From: Baffinella frigidus
Taxonomy: Eukaryota; Cryptophyceae; Cryptomonadales; Baffinellaceae
Length of the DNA stretch: 11,673 nucleotides
Assembly: GCA_026770585.1 (NCBI GenBank)
Contig: MU646707.1
Span: 100,161 to 111,833, forward strand
Direction: 5' to 3'
Shown here: positions 9,201 through 11,673 of the stretch, piece by piece
How positions within the stretch are numbered: the first letter of the stretch is position 1
Layout: the number at the start of each line of letters is the position of its first letter
Position numbers and translations under genes: made by a program
Notes under the pieces: model-generated
Seen by the model: the letters and a program-made list of their open reading frames with translations, nothing else
Database searches by the model: none
Told to the model about the DNA's origin: nothing

Positions 9201-11529
9201 CACCCTACACCCTAACCCCCAAATCCTAAACCCTCAACCCCAAACCCCAATCCCCAAACCACACACCCCAAACCCTAAACCTTAAACCCTAAATCCTAAA
9301 TCCTAAACCTTAAACTCCACACCCTCAACCGCAAATCCCACACCCTAAACCCTACACCCGAAACCCAAAACGCTCAGGCGGGGCTCTGTCACTGATCGTT
9401 GAAGCGGACGGCGACATGCTCTACGACTTTGGCAAAGCAGAGGGGCTTCTCTTCGAGGTCGCCACCCTTGTTAACTTAGGACGTATTGTCAACTTTAAAA
9501 CGTGAACCCTCAACCCTATAACGCTCAACCCCTCACCCTGAAACCCTAAAACAACCCCTGAATCCCAAACGCCGACGGGGAGATGTTGTACGACTTTGGA
9601 AAAGCAGAGGGGCTTCTCTTGGAGGTCACCCCACACAGCGGACTTCGAAGGGATTGTGAATAACCCCTGAGCGATAAGGCCTAGGACCCTACGGTAGGCA
9701 ATCCGTAGGGACATAGGGGGGTTCCTACGGATAAGGTCACGGAAAATCTCAGGCGGGGCTCTGTCACTGATCATTGAAACGGAGAGATTTTGTACGACTT
9801 TGGAAAAGCAGAGGGACTTCTCTTCGATGTCACCCTAACCATATATAACCCTCAACCCTAAGACAGTTTATCCTTAAAATGTTTTGCCAAAGCAATAACC
9901 CTCATCCCCTCAACTCTATAACCCTCCTCCCATCAACCTTATAACCCTCAACCCCTCACCCCTCAAATCCTAAAACAACTCTTAAAACCTTAACGCTGAC
10001 GGCGAGATGTTGTACGACTTTGGAAAAGCAGAGGGGCTTCTCTTTAAGGTCATTCTAACCCTCATCCCCTCAACCCTTAAAACCGTACGACTTTGGAAAA
10101 AGCAGAGGGACTACTTTTTGAGGTCATCTTTACCCTCATCCCCTCAACACTACAACCCTCATCCCCTCAGCCCTATAACCCACATCCCCTCAACCCTACA
10201 ACCCTCATCCCCGGAACCCCATAACCCTCAACCCCTCAACCCTATAATCCTCATCCCCTCAACCCTGTAACCCTCATCTCCTCAACCCTACAACCCTTCA
10301 CTCCTTAACCCTAAAACCCTAAAACAATCCTTCAACCCTAAACCCTCAAACCCTTGCCTGACCCCTAGAGAAAATTACCATAACGCTCTCGGCTGGTAAT
10401 TCCGAGTACTTTCGATTTATTAGAGAGGTTTTCTGCTTTGTCAAGCCCATGCTGTTGCCAAGTTAACGGTCGGTACCGCCGCTTCTACTGAATCTCGCTG
10501 GCATGCCTTCCGATTTTACCCTGAAGACTCTAAACTCTGGATGTAAACAGGATAAATGTCGATTTCTACGAAGAATCATGTGCAAAGTTGTGAAAAACCT
10601 TTTTGTGTGACCCAACCCCGGGTCTGATTCGGACCGGGGGGAATTCGAAAGGCACGCTAGGGAGGTTCAGTAGTTTACACACTGCCTATCTTTCGATGTG
10701 GAGTAGGCAGATAGCTCCGCCCTGCCTGCCTGAAGGGGACGCTCCCCGAAGATAGCTGGGGGATAGCAGGGCTCCAACCTGGATACACCCTGGATCATAC
10801 CACACAGCGGACTTCGAAGGGATCTTGGATAACACTAAGCGATAAGACCTAGGACTCTACGGTAGGCAATCCGTAGGGACACAGGGGTGTTTCTACGGAT
10901 AAGGTAACGAACACTCAGGCACTGAGTGCCCGATGATCCCTTCGCAGCCCGCTGTGTGGACTGACATAGGAGGCGAATCGTTGCAGGTTGATCAACACAA
11001 GAGGGATCAACACAACCGAAGCCAGTTTTGATCAACACAACCGAAGCTAGTTCAACCTGGCTACTAGAGCCATTCCGGTAGGACTTGTCGCGTTTTCGAC
11101 TCCGAGATTTCAAGATTTCAGACTTCAAAAAGGTTTTAAAGGGCGTAAAACGTTTTAAAACACACCGTTTCAAATCTCATGGTACAAATGAAGTCTCGAA
11201 GTCTCGAAATCTCGAAATCGAAAACGCGACAAGTCCTACCGGAATAGCTCTAGCAGGGGCTGGTCTCAGGTTACTGACAGAGGCTGGGCCTTTGCTGCTT
11301 TGCTCAGGTTGATCAACACAACAGGGAGCATGTCGAAGACATGGACCTGTACTGAAGGGGACTCTCCCCGAAGATAGCTGGGGGGAAGCAGCTTTCCAGC
11401 CTCGACACACCCAGGATCATACTCATGTAGCCGCTTTACACTCCATGTGGAGCAGGTCGACCAGCATAACCGGGAGGATGTGGAAGACATCGACCTCTAC
11501 TGCAACTTCGAGTTTCTTCTCGACAAGCC
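12..11529 (+). CDS. Voltage-sensing phosphatase-like gene, spliced, partial at both ends
   Basis: Ten exons join in frame across nine introns: 12-105, 602-707, 1881-1977, 3425-3512, 5700-5795, 7480-7716, 7883-8014, 8836-8974, 9378-9457 and 11456-11529. The joins use intron phases 0,1,2,0,0,0,0,1,0, and the roughly 380-residue product has no stop. In order it shows three hydrophobic segments matching S2-S4 of a voltage sensor, a short linker, a PTEN-like phosphatase domain with WPD-type VDHNAP and catalytic HCKGGKGRTG, and the start of a C2 domain. This is the architecture of Ci-VSP/TPTE proteins, membrane enzymes that dephosphorylate 3' or 5' positions of phosphoinositides under voltage control. 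CKGG is the Ci-VSP form of the loop, where PTEN has CKAG. S1, the N terminus and most of the C2 domain are outside the window. The phosphatase assignment is strong. The voltage-sensor assignment rests on segment order and weak similarity, and the S4 charges are reduced. No transcript confirms the model. Confidence 0.85.
165..290 (+). repeat. 20-bp minisatellite
   Basis: About six units of TTGGAGAAGTGGTGACTGTC lie in tandem (one 19 bp, last ones degenerate). Each contains GTGACT, the same hexamer as the exon C donor. Confidence 0.9.
371..427 (+). pseudogene. Copy of exon B 5' half with its own acceptor
   Basis: CCCCACGCAG is followed by a frame reading IVIYWIDIFYILLSRDSS, against IVFYWIDLFLILVSRDSS in exon B. 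Changes are silent or hydrophobic-for-hydrophobic. Homology stops after DSS and no donor in the phase needed by exon C follows. It could be a decayed edge copy or an alternative exon. The frame stays open to about 562, and a GTACTC at 473 would allow an in-phase join to exon B. Confidence 0.65.
602..707 (+). CDS. Exon B: S2 helix and S2-S3 loop
   Basis: The acceptor is CACTCGCAG|ATT and the exon opens with IVFYWIDLFLILVSRDSS. In Ci-VSP the S2 segment reads similarly, with an aspartate in the middle of the helix; here the Asp of WID is the candidate counter-charge. The rest, VTVGSSFFTDPKLGLAG, is a polar loop before S3. The donor is GCCG|GTCATC, phase 1, which joins in frame to exon C with a split glycine codon. 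A truncated copy of the first half lies upstream (371-427) and a copy of the second half lies downstream (about 1048-1120). I chose this copy because it is the only one with both edges and the phase needed by exon C. Confidence 0.68.
730..830. mobile_element. Family-2 palindromic element, 3' arm missing
   Basis: It shares ACCGGGTAGTTAGGCCTAC and GTAGGCCGTAGGGCCCTA and the centre TCCTATGAAACAT with the intact element at 3092-3257. The right arm is lost or diverged after about 830. Confidence 0.75.
888..966. repeat. Dispersed repeat, copy 1
   Basis: AATTATTGGATTGTTT, then GGAAACACGCCAAAAGTCAG and TTGGTCACGTTA recur at about 4469-4602, where part is duplicated internally. Confidence 0.8.
1048..1130 (+). 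pseudogene. Copy of exon B 3' half with donor and intron start
   Basis: GGTCACGGTCGGATCC leads into a frame reading LFFTDPKLGLAG, matching SFFTDPKLGLAG of exon B. It is followed by a donor-like GCCG|GTCCTT and the same CTCCCACCCACACA intron start. The upstream half of the exon is absent. Confidence 0.75.
1449..1608 (+). mobile_element. Family-1 MITE, copy A
   Basis: It starts CCACACACCGGACTTCGAA and ends CCCTTTGCAGCCGCTGTGTGG, imperfect terminal inverted repeats. The centre has GACCCTACAGTAGGCAAC and CATAGGGGGGTT. Length is about 160 bp, the same as copy E. There is no coding capacity. Confidence 0.8.
1677..1862 (+). repeat. 12-bp minisatellite CTCGTGACCAAC
   Basis: About fifteen degenerate 12-bp units lie in tandem, each with GTGACC. 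The array sits just upstream of the exon C acceptor. It creates arginine/threonine/valine-rich minus-strand frames that are not genes. Confidence 0.92.
1881..1977 (+). CDS. Exon C: S3 transmembrane segment
   Basis: The acceptor CCCCCCACAG has a good pyrimidine tract. The frame reads SRNSRLWRT followed by a strong 19-residue hydrophobic stretch, LVLFLSTIVFFLLYYGGVY, then DLA. It is placed between S2 and S4 and aligns with the Ci-VSP S3 region in spacing. The usual acidic residue in the first half of S3 is not evident (WRTLVLFLST). The donor is CGCCAG|GTGACT, phase 2. Reading on into the intron gives AGG TGA, an immediate stop, so the junction is well defined. The last 11 bases are repeated four more times downstream with the donor. 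Confidence 0.7.
1968..2100 (+). repeat. 29-bp tandem repeat spanning the exon C donor
   Basis: ATCTCGCCAG|GTGACT recurs with donor-like points at 1978, 2007, 2036 (GT changed to AT), 2065 and 2094, an exact 29-bp period. The first unit is the end of exon C. Confidence 0.93.
2354..2374 (+). repeat. AAG microsatellite 1
   Basis: About seven AAG units, followed by TTGCAG. Confidence 0.95.
2392..2420. repeat. Short inverted repeat
   Basis: ATCAACTTAC and GTAAGTTGAT face each other around a short loop, between the two AAG runs. Confidence 0.75.
2473..2499 (+). repeat. AAG microsatellite 2
   Basis: About nine AAG units, followed by TTGACGGG. Confidence 0.95.
2518..2800 (+). pseudogene. Two copies of the exon D acceptor edge
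   Basis: CAGGTTCCACGC at about 2518 and 2781 repeats the exon D start CAGGTTCCATGCGCTG. Similarity is short, so each alone is weak, but both keep the AG|G junction. Confidence 0.45.
2596..2690. repeat. GTATACGTT dispersed repeat, copy 1
   Basis: ACGTTGTATACTCGGTGATATA, CTCTGG and a CATCTTTCTG...CTCG stretch also occur at 2854-2930 and 7360-7435. Copy 1 is the most diverged. Confidence 0.75.
2672..2850 (+). repeat. Degenerate 21-bp minisatellite
   Basis: Units of TGACTCTTTACTACCGGGTGC and variants with CTACCTGATGC recur here. Scattered units also lie at about 2546-2575 and 3044-3082. Confidence 0.85.
2854..2930. repeat. GTATACGTT dispersed repeat, copy 2
   Basis: CAGTATACGTTTTATACTTGG and GATATACGACTCTGGGTAGG match copy 3 at 7360 almost base for base. 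Confidence 0.85.
3092..3257. mobile_element. Family-2 palindromic element, intact
   Basis: Long inverted arms begin ATAGGGTAACGTCCTGAAAA and end TTCAGGACGTTACCCTAT. The arms continue through ACCGGGTAGTTAAGCCTACC and GTAGGCCGTAGGGCCCTA around a centre TCCTATGAAACATTAGG. The whole is close to a fold-back of about 166 bp. TA at each end would suit a TA target duplication, which is an inference. Confidence 0.9.
3260..3292 (+). pseudogene. Copy of exon D 5' edge
   Basis: CAGGTTCCACACTCTGCTCC continuing ACATCCC reads F-H-T-L-L-H-I-P then a stop (TAG), against FHALLHILRS in exon D. It retains the acceptor but is dead within nine codons. Confidence 0.7.
3287..3418. repeat. Dispersed repeat, copy 1, with internal 26-bp duplication
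   Basis: CCCTAGATTTAG, AATCCTTCAAGTTAACTGCC and GAAAGGTCCGTA recur at 6788-6892. ACATGGAAAGTCGACGTTTG is repeated at 26-bp spacing (3348-3399). The element ends close to the exon D acceptor. Confidence 0.82.
3425..3512 (+). CDS. Exon D: S4-like segment and linker to phosphatase
   Basis: The acceptor GTACAACAG|G completes an Arg codon with exon C. The exon reads FHALLHILRSVNAMSRLVRM then GDEITQKLK, and ends at AAG|GTATTG in phase 0, directly before the conserved DLDLTY of exon E. Position and pattern (LLHILRS) match S4 of Ci-VSP, which carries arginines at every third position. Here the series is thinner: aligning from the junction Arg gives R, H, R, N, S, with two more Arg displaced (SRLVRM). 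The linker, a basic phosphoinositide-binding stretch in PTEN and VSP, has only a few basic residues and two acidic ones. The segment may therefore be a weakened or differently tuned sensor. Two downstream copies repeat the last 17 codons. Confidence 0.72.
3627..3677 (+). pseudogene. Copy 1 of exon D 3' half with donor
   Basis: The frame reads AMSRLVRMGDEITQKLK, identical in protein to the end of exon D but with several silent base changes, and is followed by GTATTGTA. Upstream is AAGATAG, an AG that would not keep frame from exon C or D. The intron sequence after the donor is copied too. Confidence 0.85.
3818..3868 (+). pseudogene. Copy 2 of exon D 3' half with donor
   Basis: The frame reads AMSRRIRMGDEIAQKLK, three residues different from exon D, followed by GTACCA. 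The preceding ATCCATGCGTAAGATAG is repeated several times between 3590 and 3820. Confidence 0.85.
4029..4165 (+). mobile_element. Family-1 MITE, copy B, left end degraded
   Basis: AGGACCCTACGGTAGGCAAC, CATAGGGGGGTTCCTACGG and the right end CCCTCTGTGTGG match copies A and E. The left terminal repeat is not recognisable. Confidence 0.8.
4178..4408. mobile_element. Fold-back element, about 230 bp
   Basis: The left part GCCAGAACATTTCACC...GTCAACTGGC pairs with the right part GCAGTTGACTAATGG...GAAATCTTCTGG. Weaker pairing extends outward (CAGTGTATT with AGTACACTG). It adjoins MITE copy B. Open frames here are incidental. Confidence 0.7.
4469..4602. repeat. Dispersed repeat, copy 2, internally duplicated
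   Basis: Same family as 888-966. GTCAATTATTGG occurs three times before GGAAACACGCCAAAAGTCAG and GGTCACGTTA. Confidence 0.8.
5005..5252 (+). repeat. G-rich telomere-like array, GGGTTGA/GGGTGGA
   Basis: Short units GGGTTGA, GGGTGGA and GGTTGAT repeat for about 250 bp. The G-rich strand is the coding strand, opposite to every other array in the window. The minus-strand frames full of NPQPSTLH are translations of this repeat. Confidence 0.93.
5336..5690 (+). repeat. C-rich telomere-like array
   Basis: CCCTAAA-type units give way to a nearly pure CCCTCAA run (about 5436-5530), then ACAAACC and CCCCAAA runs. The array ends just before the exon E acceptor. Confidence 0.95.
5700..5795 (+). CDS. 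Exon E: start of PTEN-like phosphatase domain
   Basis: The acceptor is CTAAAACAG|GCC. The exon encodes ALDLDLTYICDRVIAMSLPC followed by VSDAVHRNDIKE. DLDLTYI..RVIAMSLP is the hallmark N-terminal phosphatase-domain motif of PTEN and VSPs (DLDLTY, IIAM.FP), and HRNDIKE corresponds to the YRNxIxxV segment that precedes the RFLD helix. It is phase 0 at both ends: GAG|GTCTCT leads to exon F, giving HRNDIKE-VSRFF. The donor lies at the edge of a CT microsatellite. A copy of the last 14 codons (5946-5987) carries a better donor, GTATGT, in the same frame. Confidence 0.9.
5796..6330 (+). repeat. CT microsatellite tracts
   Basis: Long CT runs with CGCGCG interruptions lie at 5796-5945, 5990-6100 and 6165-6330. 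All three plus frames and the complementary frames stay open through them (SLSLSL, RERERE), which is an artefact of composition. Confidence 0.96.
5946..5987 (+). pseudogene. Copy of exon E 3' edge with a strong donor
   Basis: The frame reads PCVSDAMHRNDINK against PCVSDAVHRNDIKE in exon E, followed by AAG|GTATGT. It is in the same frame as exon E through the CT tract. The first 18 codons of exon E are absent. Confidence 0.85.
6389..6554. mobile_element. Near-perfect hairpin element
   Basis: Arms of about 75 bp run CAATTTCATAGGCAAACACT...GAGAGAATA and its complement TTATTCTCTCTAAAGCGG...CTATGAAATTG around a six-base loop near 6470. Only a few mismatches are seen. Confidence 0.95.
6566..6766. 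mobile_element. Palindromic element, about 200 bp
   Basis: Left GAGAATGCTAGAGGACCCTA with CACCACACC pairs with right TAGGCCCCTCTAGCATTCTC followed by GTGTGG. The interior is AT-rich and unique. Confidence 0.8.
6788..6892. repeat. Dispersed repeat, copy 2
   Basis: CCCCTAGATTTAGCGG, GATCCTTCAAGTCAACTGCC and GAAAGGTCCGTAGTC match the copy at 3287-3418. Confidence 0.82.
7009..7182 (-). mobile_element. Family-1 MITE, copy C, reversed
   Basis: It begins CCACACAGCGGGCTACGAAG and ends with AAGTTTGTGTGG. The core GGAACCCCCCTGTGTCCCTA and TGCCGTAGGGTCCTA is the complement of the other copies. It carries a small duplication (TCGTTGAAGT) near its right end. Confidence 0.82.
7360..7435. repeat. GTATACGTT dispersed repeat, copy 3
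   Basis: CAGTATACGTTGTATACTTGG, GGGTAGGTGACCTTTCGACA and TCTTCTTGTCTCGTG match copy 2 at 2854. It lies just before the acceptor of the catalytic exon F. Confidence 0.85.
7480..7716 (+). CDS. Exon F: phosphatase core, WPD loop and catalytic cysteine
   Basis: The acceptor ATCATCGTAG|GTG is in phase 0. The 79 codons start VSRFFRSLHYGCFLVVNLCQ, matching the VVRFL...HY...NLC strand of PTEN/VSP, with an insertion-like HFEERGNGNYD segment. IPCVDHNAP is the equivalent of the WPD loop (PTEN FEDHNPP, Ci-VSP IDDHNVP), with the Asp as candidate general acid. The end is DNVIAVHCK, containing the catalytic cysteine. The CX5R loop is split: HCK closes this exon and GGKGRTG opens exon G. The only junction restoring the loop uses a GC donor, AAG|GCTAAC. 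This is the most clearly conserved exon in the window. Confidence 0.93.
7717..7882 (+). other. Short GC-AG intron F/G splitting the catalytic loop
   Basis: The donor is AAG|GCTAAC and the acceptor is ACGACAG|GGC. The body is a degenerate array (CCCTAAA, CCCTTGAATAA, GATAATCCCTAAGCC). It is the shortest intron in the model and the only one without GT. Confidence 0.8.
7883..8014 (+). CDS. Exon G: P-loop GGKGRTG and following helix
   Basis: The acceptor is CATGACGACAG|GGC. The exon reads GGKGRTGTFIVGLILWVGRF, then NNPTEAVKYVQARRADLRLG, then STYQ. Joined to HCK it gives HCKGGKGRTG, the active-site loop in its VSP form (Cys nucleophile, Arg in the phosphate-binding position). NPTEAVKYVQARRAD matches the helix after the P-loop that ends in the RTxD/RRTD region of PTEN and VSPs. 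The donor is CAG|GTTCAT, phase 0, and leads to GVSSPSQ in exon H. The donor lies within two bases of a MITE-like terminal inverted repeat. Confidence 0.93.
8017..8169. mobile_element. Family-3 MITE-like element, copy 1
   Basis: TTCATCCGGGGACATGTTT and AAACATGTTCCCGGATGAA are terminal inverted repeats; the interior has AATTAGGG motifs. The left end begins immediately after the GT of the exon G donor. Confidence 0.88.
8172..8325. mobile_element. Fold-back element flanked by a 16-bp direct repeat
   Basis: GTACTCTACACCCTGA occurs at 8172 and 8310. Between them GCTCATAAGA...GCCCCCCTAGGACC pairs with GTCCTAGGGGGGC...TCTTATGAGC (8199-8306). Confidence 0.85.
8530..8655 (+). repeat. ACCAAAC-type short tandem repeat
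   Basis: Repeated CACCAAACACCAAAC with variants (GCCAAAC, AATCACC). Confidence 0.9.
8664..8813. mobile_element. Family-3 MITE-like element, copy 2, opposite orientation
   Basis: Terminal inverted repeats ATCCGGGGACATGTTTAATT and AATTAAACATGTCCCCGGAT extend to about 33 bp with one mismatch or so. Its interior (ACCGGATTCTGCC) is the complement of copy 1 (GGCAGAATCCGGT). Confidence 0.92.
8836..8974 (+). CDS. Exon H: end of phosphatase domain and start of C2
   Basis: The acceptor CCTCCCGCAG|GGA has a fine pyrimidine tract. The exon begins GVSSPSQLRTIGYL, equivalent to the TI/gating loop and SQxRYVxY helix of PTEN and VSP. Where Ci-VSP has its gating-loop glutamate (GVETASQ), this protein has serine (GVSSPSQ). 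MSVVYCGTCHATLASALL is the interdomain stretch, and TKVILYNFPRSVSK matches the first C2 strand (TKFVIY in Ci-VSP). The donor is AAGG|GTAACA, phase 1. The cluster of cysteines (YCGTCH) is not typical of the family as I know it. Confidence 0.88.
8975..9377 (+). repeat. Intron H/I made of telomere-like repeats
   Basis: Between GTAACA and CGCTCAG nearly the whole intron is CCCTAAA, CCCCAAA and CCCTACA units with single-base variation. There is no polypyrimidine tract in the usual sense before the acceptor. Confidence 0.92.
9378..9457 (+). CDS. Exon I: C2-domain strands
   Basis: The acceptor ACGCTCAG|GC completes a glycine codon with exon H. The exon encodes GGALSLIVEADGDMLYDFGK then AEGLLFE, and ends GAG|GTCGCC in phase 0. 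LSLIVEADGDMLYDFG aligns with the C2 strand and loop LEVEIHVDREKKFDRSFG of Ci-VSP in spacing and hydrophobic pattern. I picked this copy over the four downstream copies because it alone has an acceptor in the right phase and an unbroken frame. Downstream copies match it closely at the last 12-18 codons. Confidence 0.78.
9571..9624 (+). pseudogene. Exon I copy 2
   Basis: The frame reads ADGEMLYDFGKAEGLLLE then GTCACC. It covers the last 18 codons with two changes and no acceptor of the right phase. Confidence 0.88.
9631..9748 (+). mobile_element. Family-1 MITE, copy D, right end missing
   Basis: It starts CCACACAGCGGACTTCGAAG, runs through ACCCTACGGTAGGCAATCCG and stops near GGAAAATC, where an exon I copy begins. 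Confidence 0.85.
9753..9828 (+). pseudogene. Exon I copy 3, frameshifted
   Basis: CTCAG|GCGGGGCTCTGTCACTG copies the true acceptor and first codons, but four bases are missing after the Glu codon, breaking the frame. It ends at GAT|GTCACC. Confidence 0.88.
9995..10048 (+). pseudogene. Exon I copy 4
   Basis: The frame reads ADGEMLYDFGKAEGLLFK then GTCATT. Its base sequence is closer to copy 2 than to exon I. Confidence 0.88.
10050..10360 (+). repeat. CCCTCAACCC-type array
   Basis: Units such as CCCTCATCCCCTCAACCCTA repeat, interrupted once by exon I copy 5. Similar short patches lie at 9505-9560 and 9836-9990. Confidence 0.9.
10086..10122 (+). pseudogene. Exon I copy 5, short and frameshifted
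   Basis: TACGACTTTGGAAAAAGCAG has one extra A relative to the other copies. It ends at GAG|GTCATC inside the repeat array. Confidence 0.85.
10731..10799 (+). repeat. 70-bp direct repeat, copy 1
   Basis: CCCCGAAGATAGCTGGGG and CACCCTGGATCATAC recur at 11353-11421 after the broken exon J copy. Confidence 0.85.
10800..10959 (+). mobile_element. Family-1 MITE, copy E, intact
   Basis: It is 160 bp, with left end CCACACAGCGGACTTCGAAG and right end CTTCGCAGCCCGCTGTGTGG, the best terminal inverted repeats of the family (about 24 bp). There is no open frame of interest. Confidence 0.92.
10987..11050 (+). pseudogene. Exon J 5' edge fragments
   Basis: TTGCAG|GTTGATCAACACAAG copies the exon J acceptor and first codons (VDQHK). 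GATCAACACAACCGAAG is then repeated twice more. Confidence 0.6.
11064..11253. mobile_element. Fold-back element, about 190 bp
   Basis: CTAGAGCCATTCCGGTAGGA and CTTGTCGCGTTTTCGA are complemented by TCGAAAACGCGACAAG and TCCTACCGGAATAGCTCTAG. Arms are about 60 bp, with a GTTTTAAA/TTTTAAAAC-rich centre. Confidence 0.92.
11308..11355 (+). pseudogene. Exon J copy ending in a stop
   Basis: TTTGCTCAG is followed by a frame VDQHNREHVEDMDLY and TGA. Most differences from exon J are silent. The stop is in the 70-bp direct repeat, copy 2 of which starts here. Confidence 0.85.
11353..11421 (+). repeat. 70-bp direct repeat, copy 2
   Basis: CCCCGAAGATAGCTGGGG and CCAGGATCATACTC match 10731-10799. Confidence 0.85.
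11456..11529 (+). CDS. Exon J: further C2-domain strand
   Basis: The acceptor TGTGGAGCAG|GTC is in phase 0 with exon I. The exon reads VDQHNREDVEDIDLYCNFEF then LLDKP, probably ending at GCC|GTGCAC (phase 2), after which the sequence becomes telomere-like repeat. It fits the C2 region of VSP/PTEN that follows the DFG-type loop, with an acidic segment and a hydrophobic strand. Two or three upstream copies of its 5' edge exist, one running into a stop. The donor is the least certain of the model because the next exon is beyond the window. Confidence 0.68.
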
Positions 11530-11673
11530 GTGCACCCCAAACCCCATCAACCCTCAACCCCTCAACCCTAACCCCTAAATCCCTAAACCGTAAACCGTAA
11601 ACCCTAAATCCCTAAACCCTAAACCCTAAATCTCTAAACCCTACACCCAACCAACCAACCAACCAACCAACCA
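11530..11673 (+). repeat. Telomere-like array and AACC microsatellite in the next intron
   Basis: CCCTCAA and CCCTAAA units follow the presumed exon J donor, ending in pure CCAA repeats from about 11648. Confidence 0.92.

Larger units (their letters stand above)
9458..11455 (+). other. Intron I/J
   Basis: This interval runs GTCGCC to GAGCAG. It contains four exon I copies, two family-1 MITEs, CCCTCAACCC arrays, a large fold-back and exon J edge copies. The part 10365-10680 shows only a small inverted repeat (AATTACCA/TGGTAATT). Confidence 0.6.

Overview
The window is eukaryotic genomic DNA holding the middle of one long, intron-rich gene on the + strand. Ten exons (called A to J here, about 1.14 kb of coding sequence) can be chained through phase-compatible splice sites from position 12 to 11529 without a stop, giving about 380 residues. 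Spliced together they read as a voltage-sensing phosphatase (Ci-VSP/TPTE family): the S2, S3 and S4 segments of a voltage-sensor domain (exons A-D), then a PTEN-type phosphatase domain with an intact HCKGGKGRTG catalytic loop (exons E-H), then the first part of a C2 domain (exons H-J). S1 and the N terminus lie left of the window and the rest of the C2 domain lies right of it. I see no second gene on either strand; the other long open frames fall in tandem repeats or transposon-like palindromes.

About nine tenths of the window is intron. Introns hold degenerate telomere-like heptamer arrays (CCCTAAA, CCCTCAA, CCCCAAA), minisatellites, CT and AAG microsatellites, and many short palindromic elements with terminal inverted repeats (MITE-like), at least one family present five times. 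The most unusual feature is that most exons are flanked by partial copies of themselves. Copies of the exon 5' edge (acceptor plus first codons) sit upstream and copies of the 3' edge (last codons plus donor) sit downstream, often in tandem.

Layout: 1-105 exon A; 106-601 intron with a 20-bp minisatellite and a decayed exon B copy; 602-707 exon B; 708-1880 intron with palindromes and a 12-bp minisatellite; 1881-1977 exon C; 1978-3424 intron starting with a donor-spanning 29-bp tandem repeat; 3425-3512 exon D; 3513-5699 intron with two exon D copies, a MITE, a hairpin and oppositely oriented telomere-like arrays; 5700-5795 exon E; 5796-7479 intron with CT tracts and nested hairpins; 7480-7716 exon F; 7717-7882 short GC-AG intron; 7883-8014 exon G; 8015-8835 intron with two facing MITEs; 8836-8974 exon H; 8975-9377 intron made of telomere-like repeats; 9378-9457 exon I; 9458-11455 intron with four exon I copies, two MITEs and exon J edge copies; 11456-11529 exon J; then repeats to the end.

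Organism: a protist is the best guess. TTTAGGG-type repeats occur in plants, green algae and several protist groups including alveolates. Nine of ten acceptors are AG followed by G, donors are weak beyond GT, and one intron is GC-AG. These traits recall alveolates such as dinoflagellates, but this is inference and other protists are not excluded.
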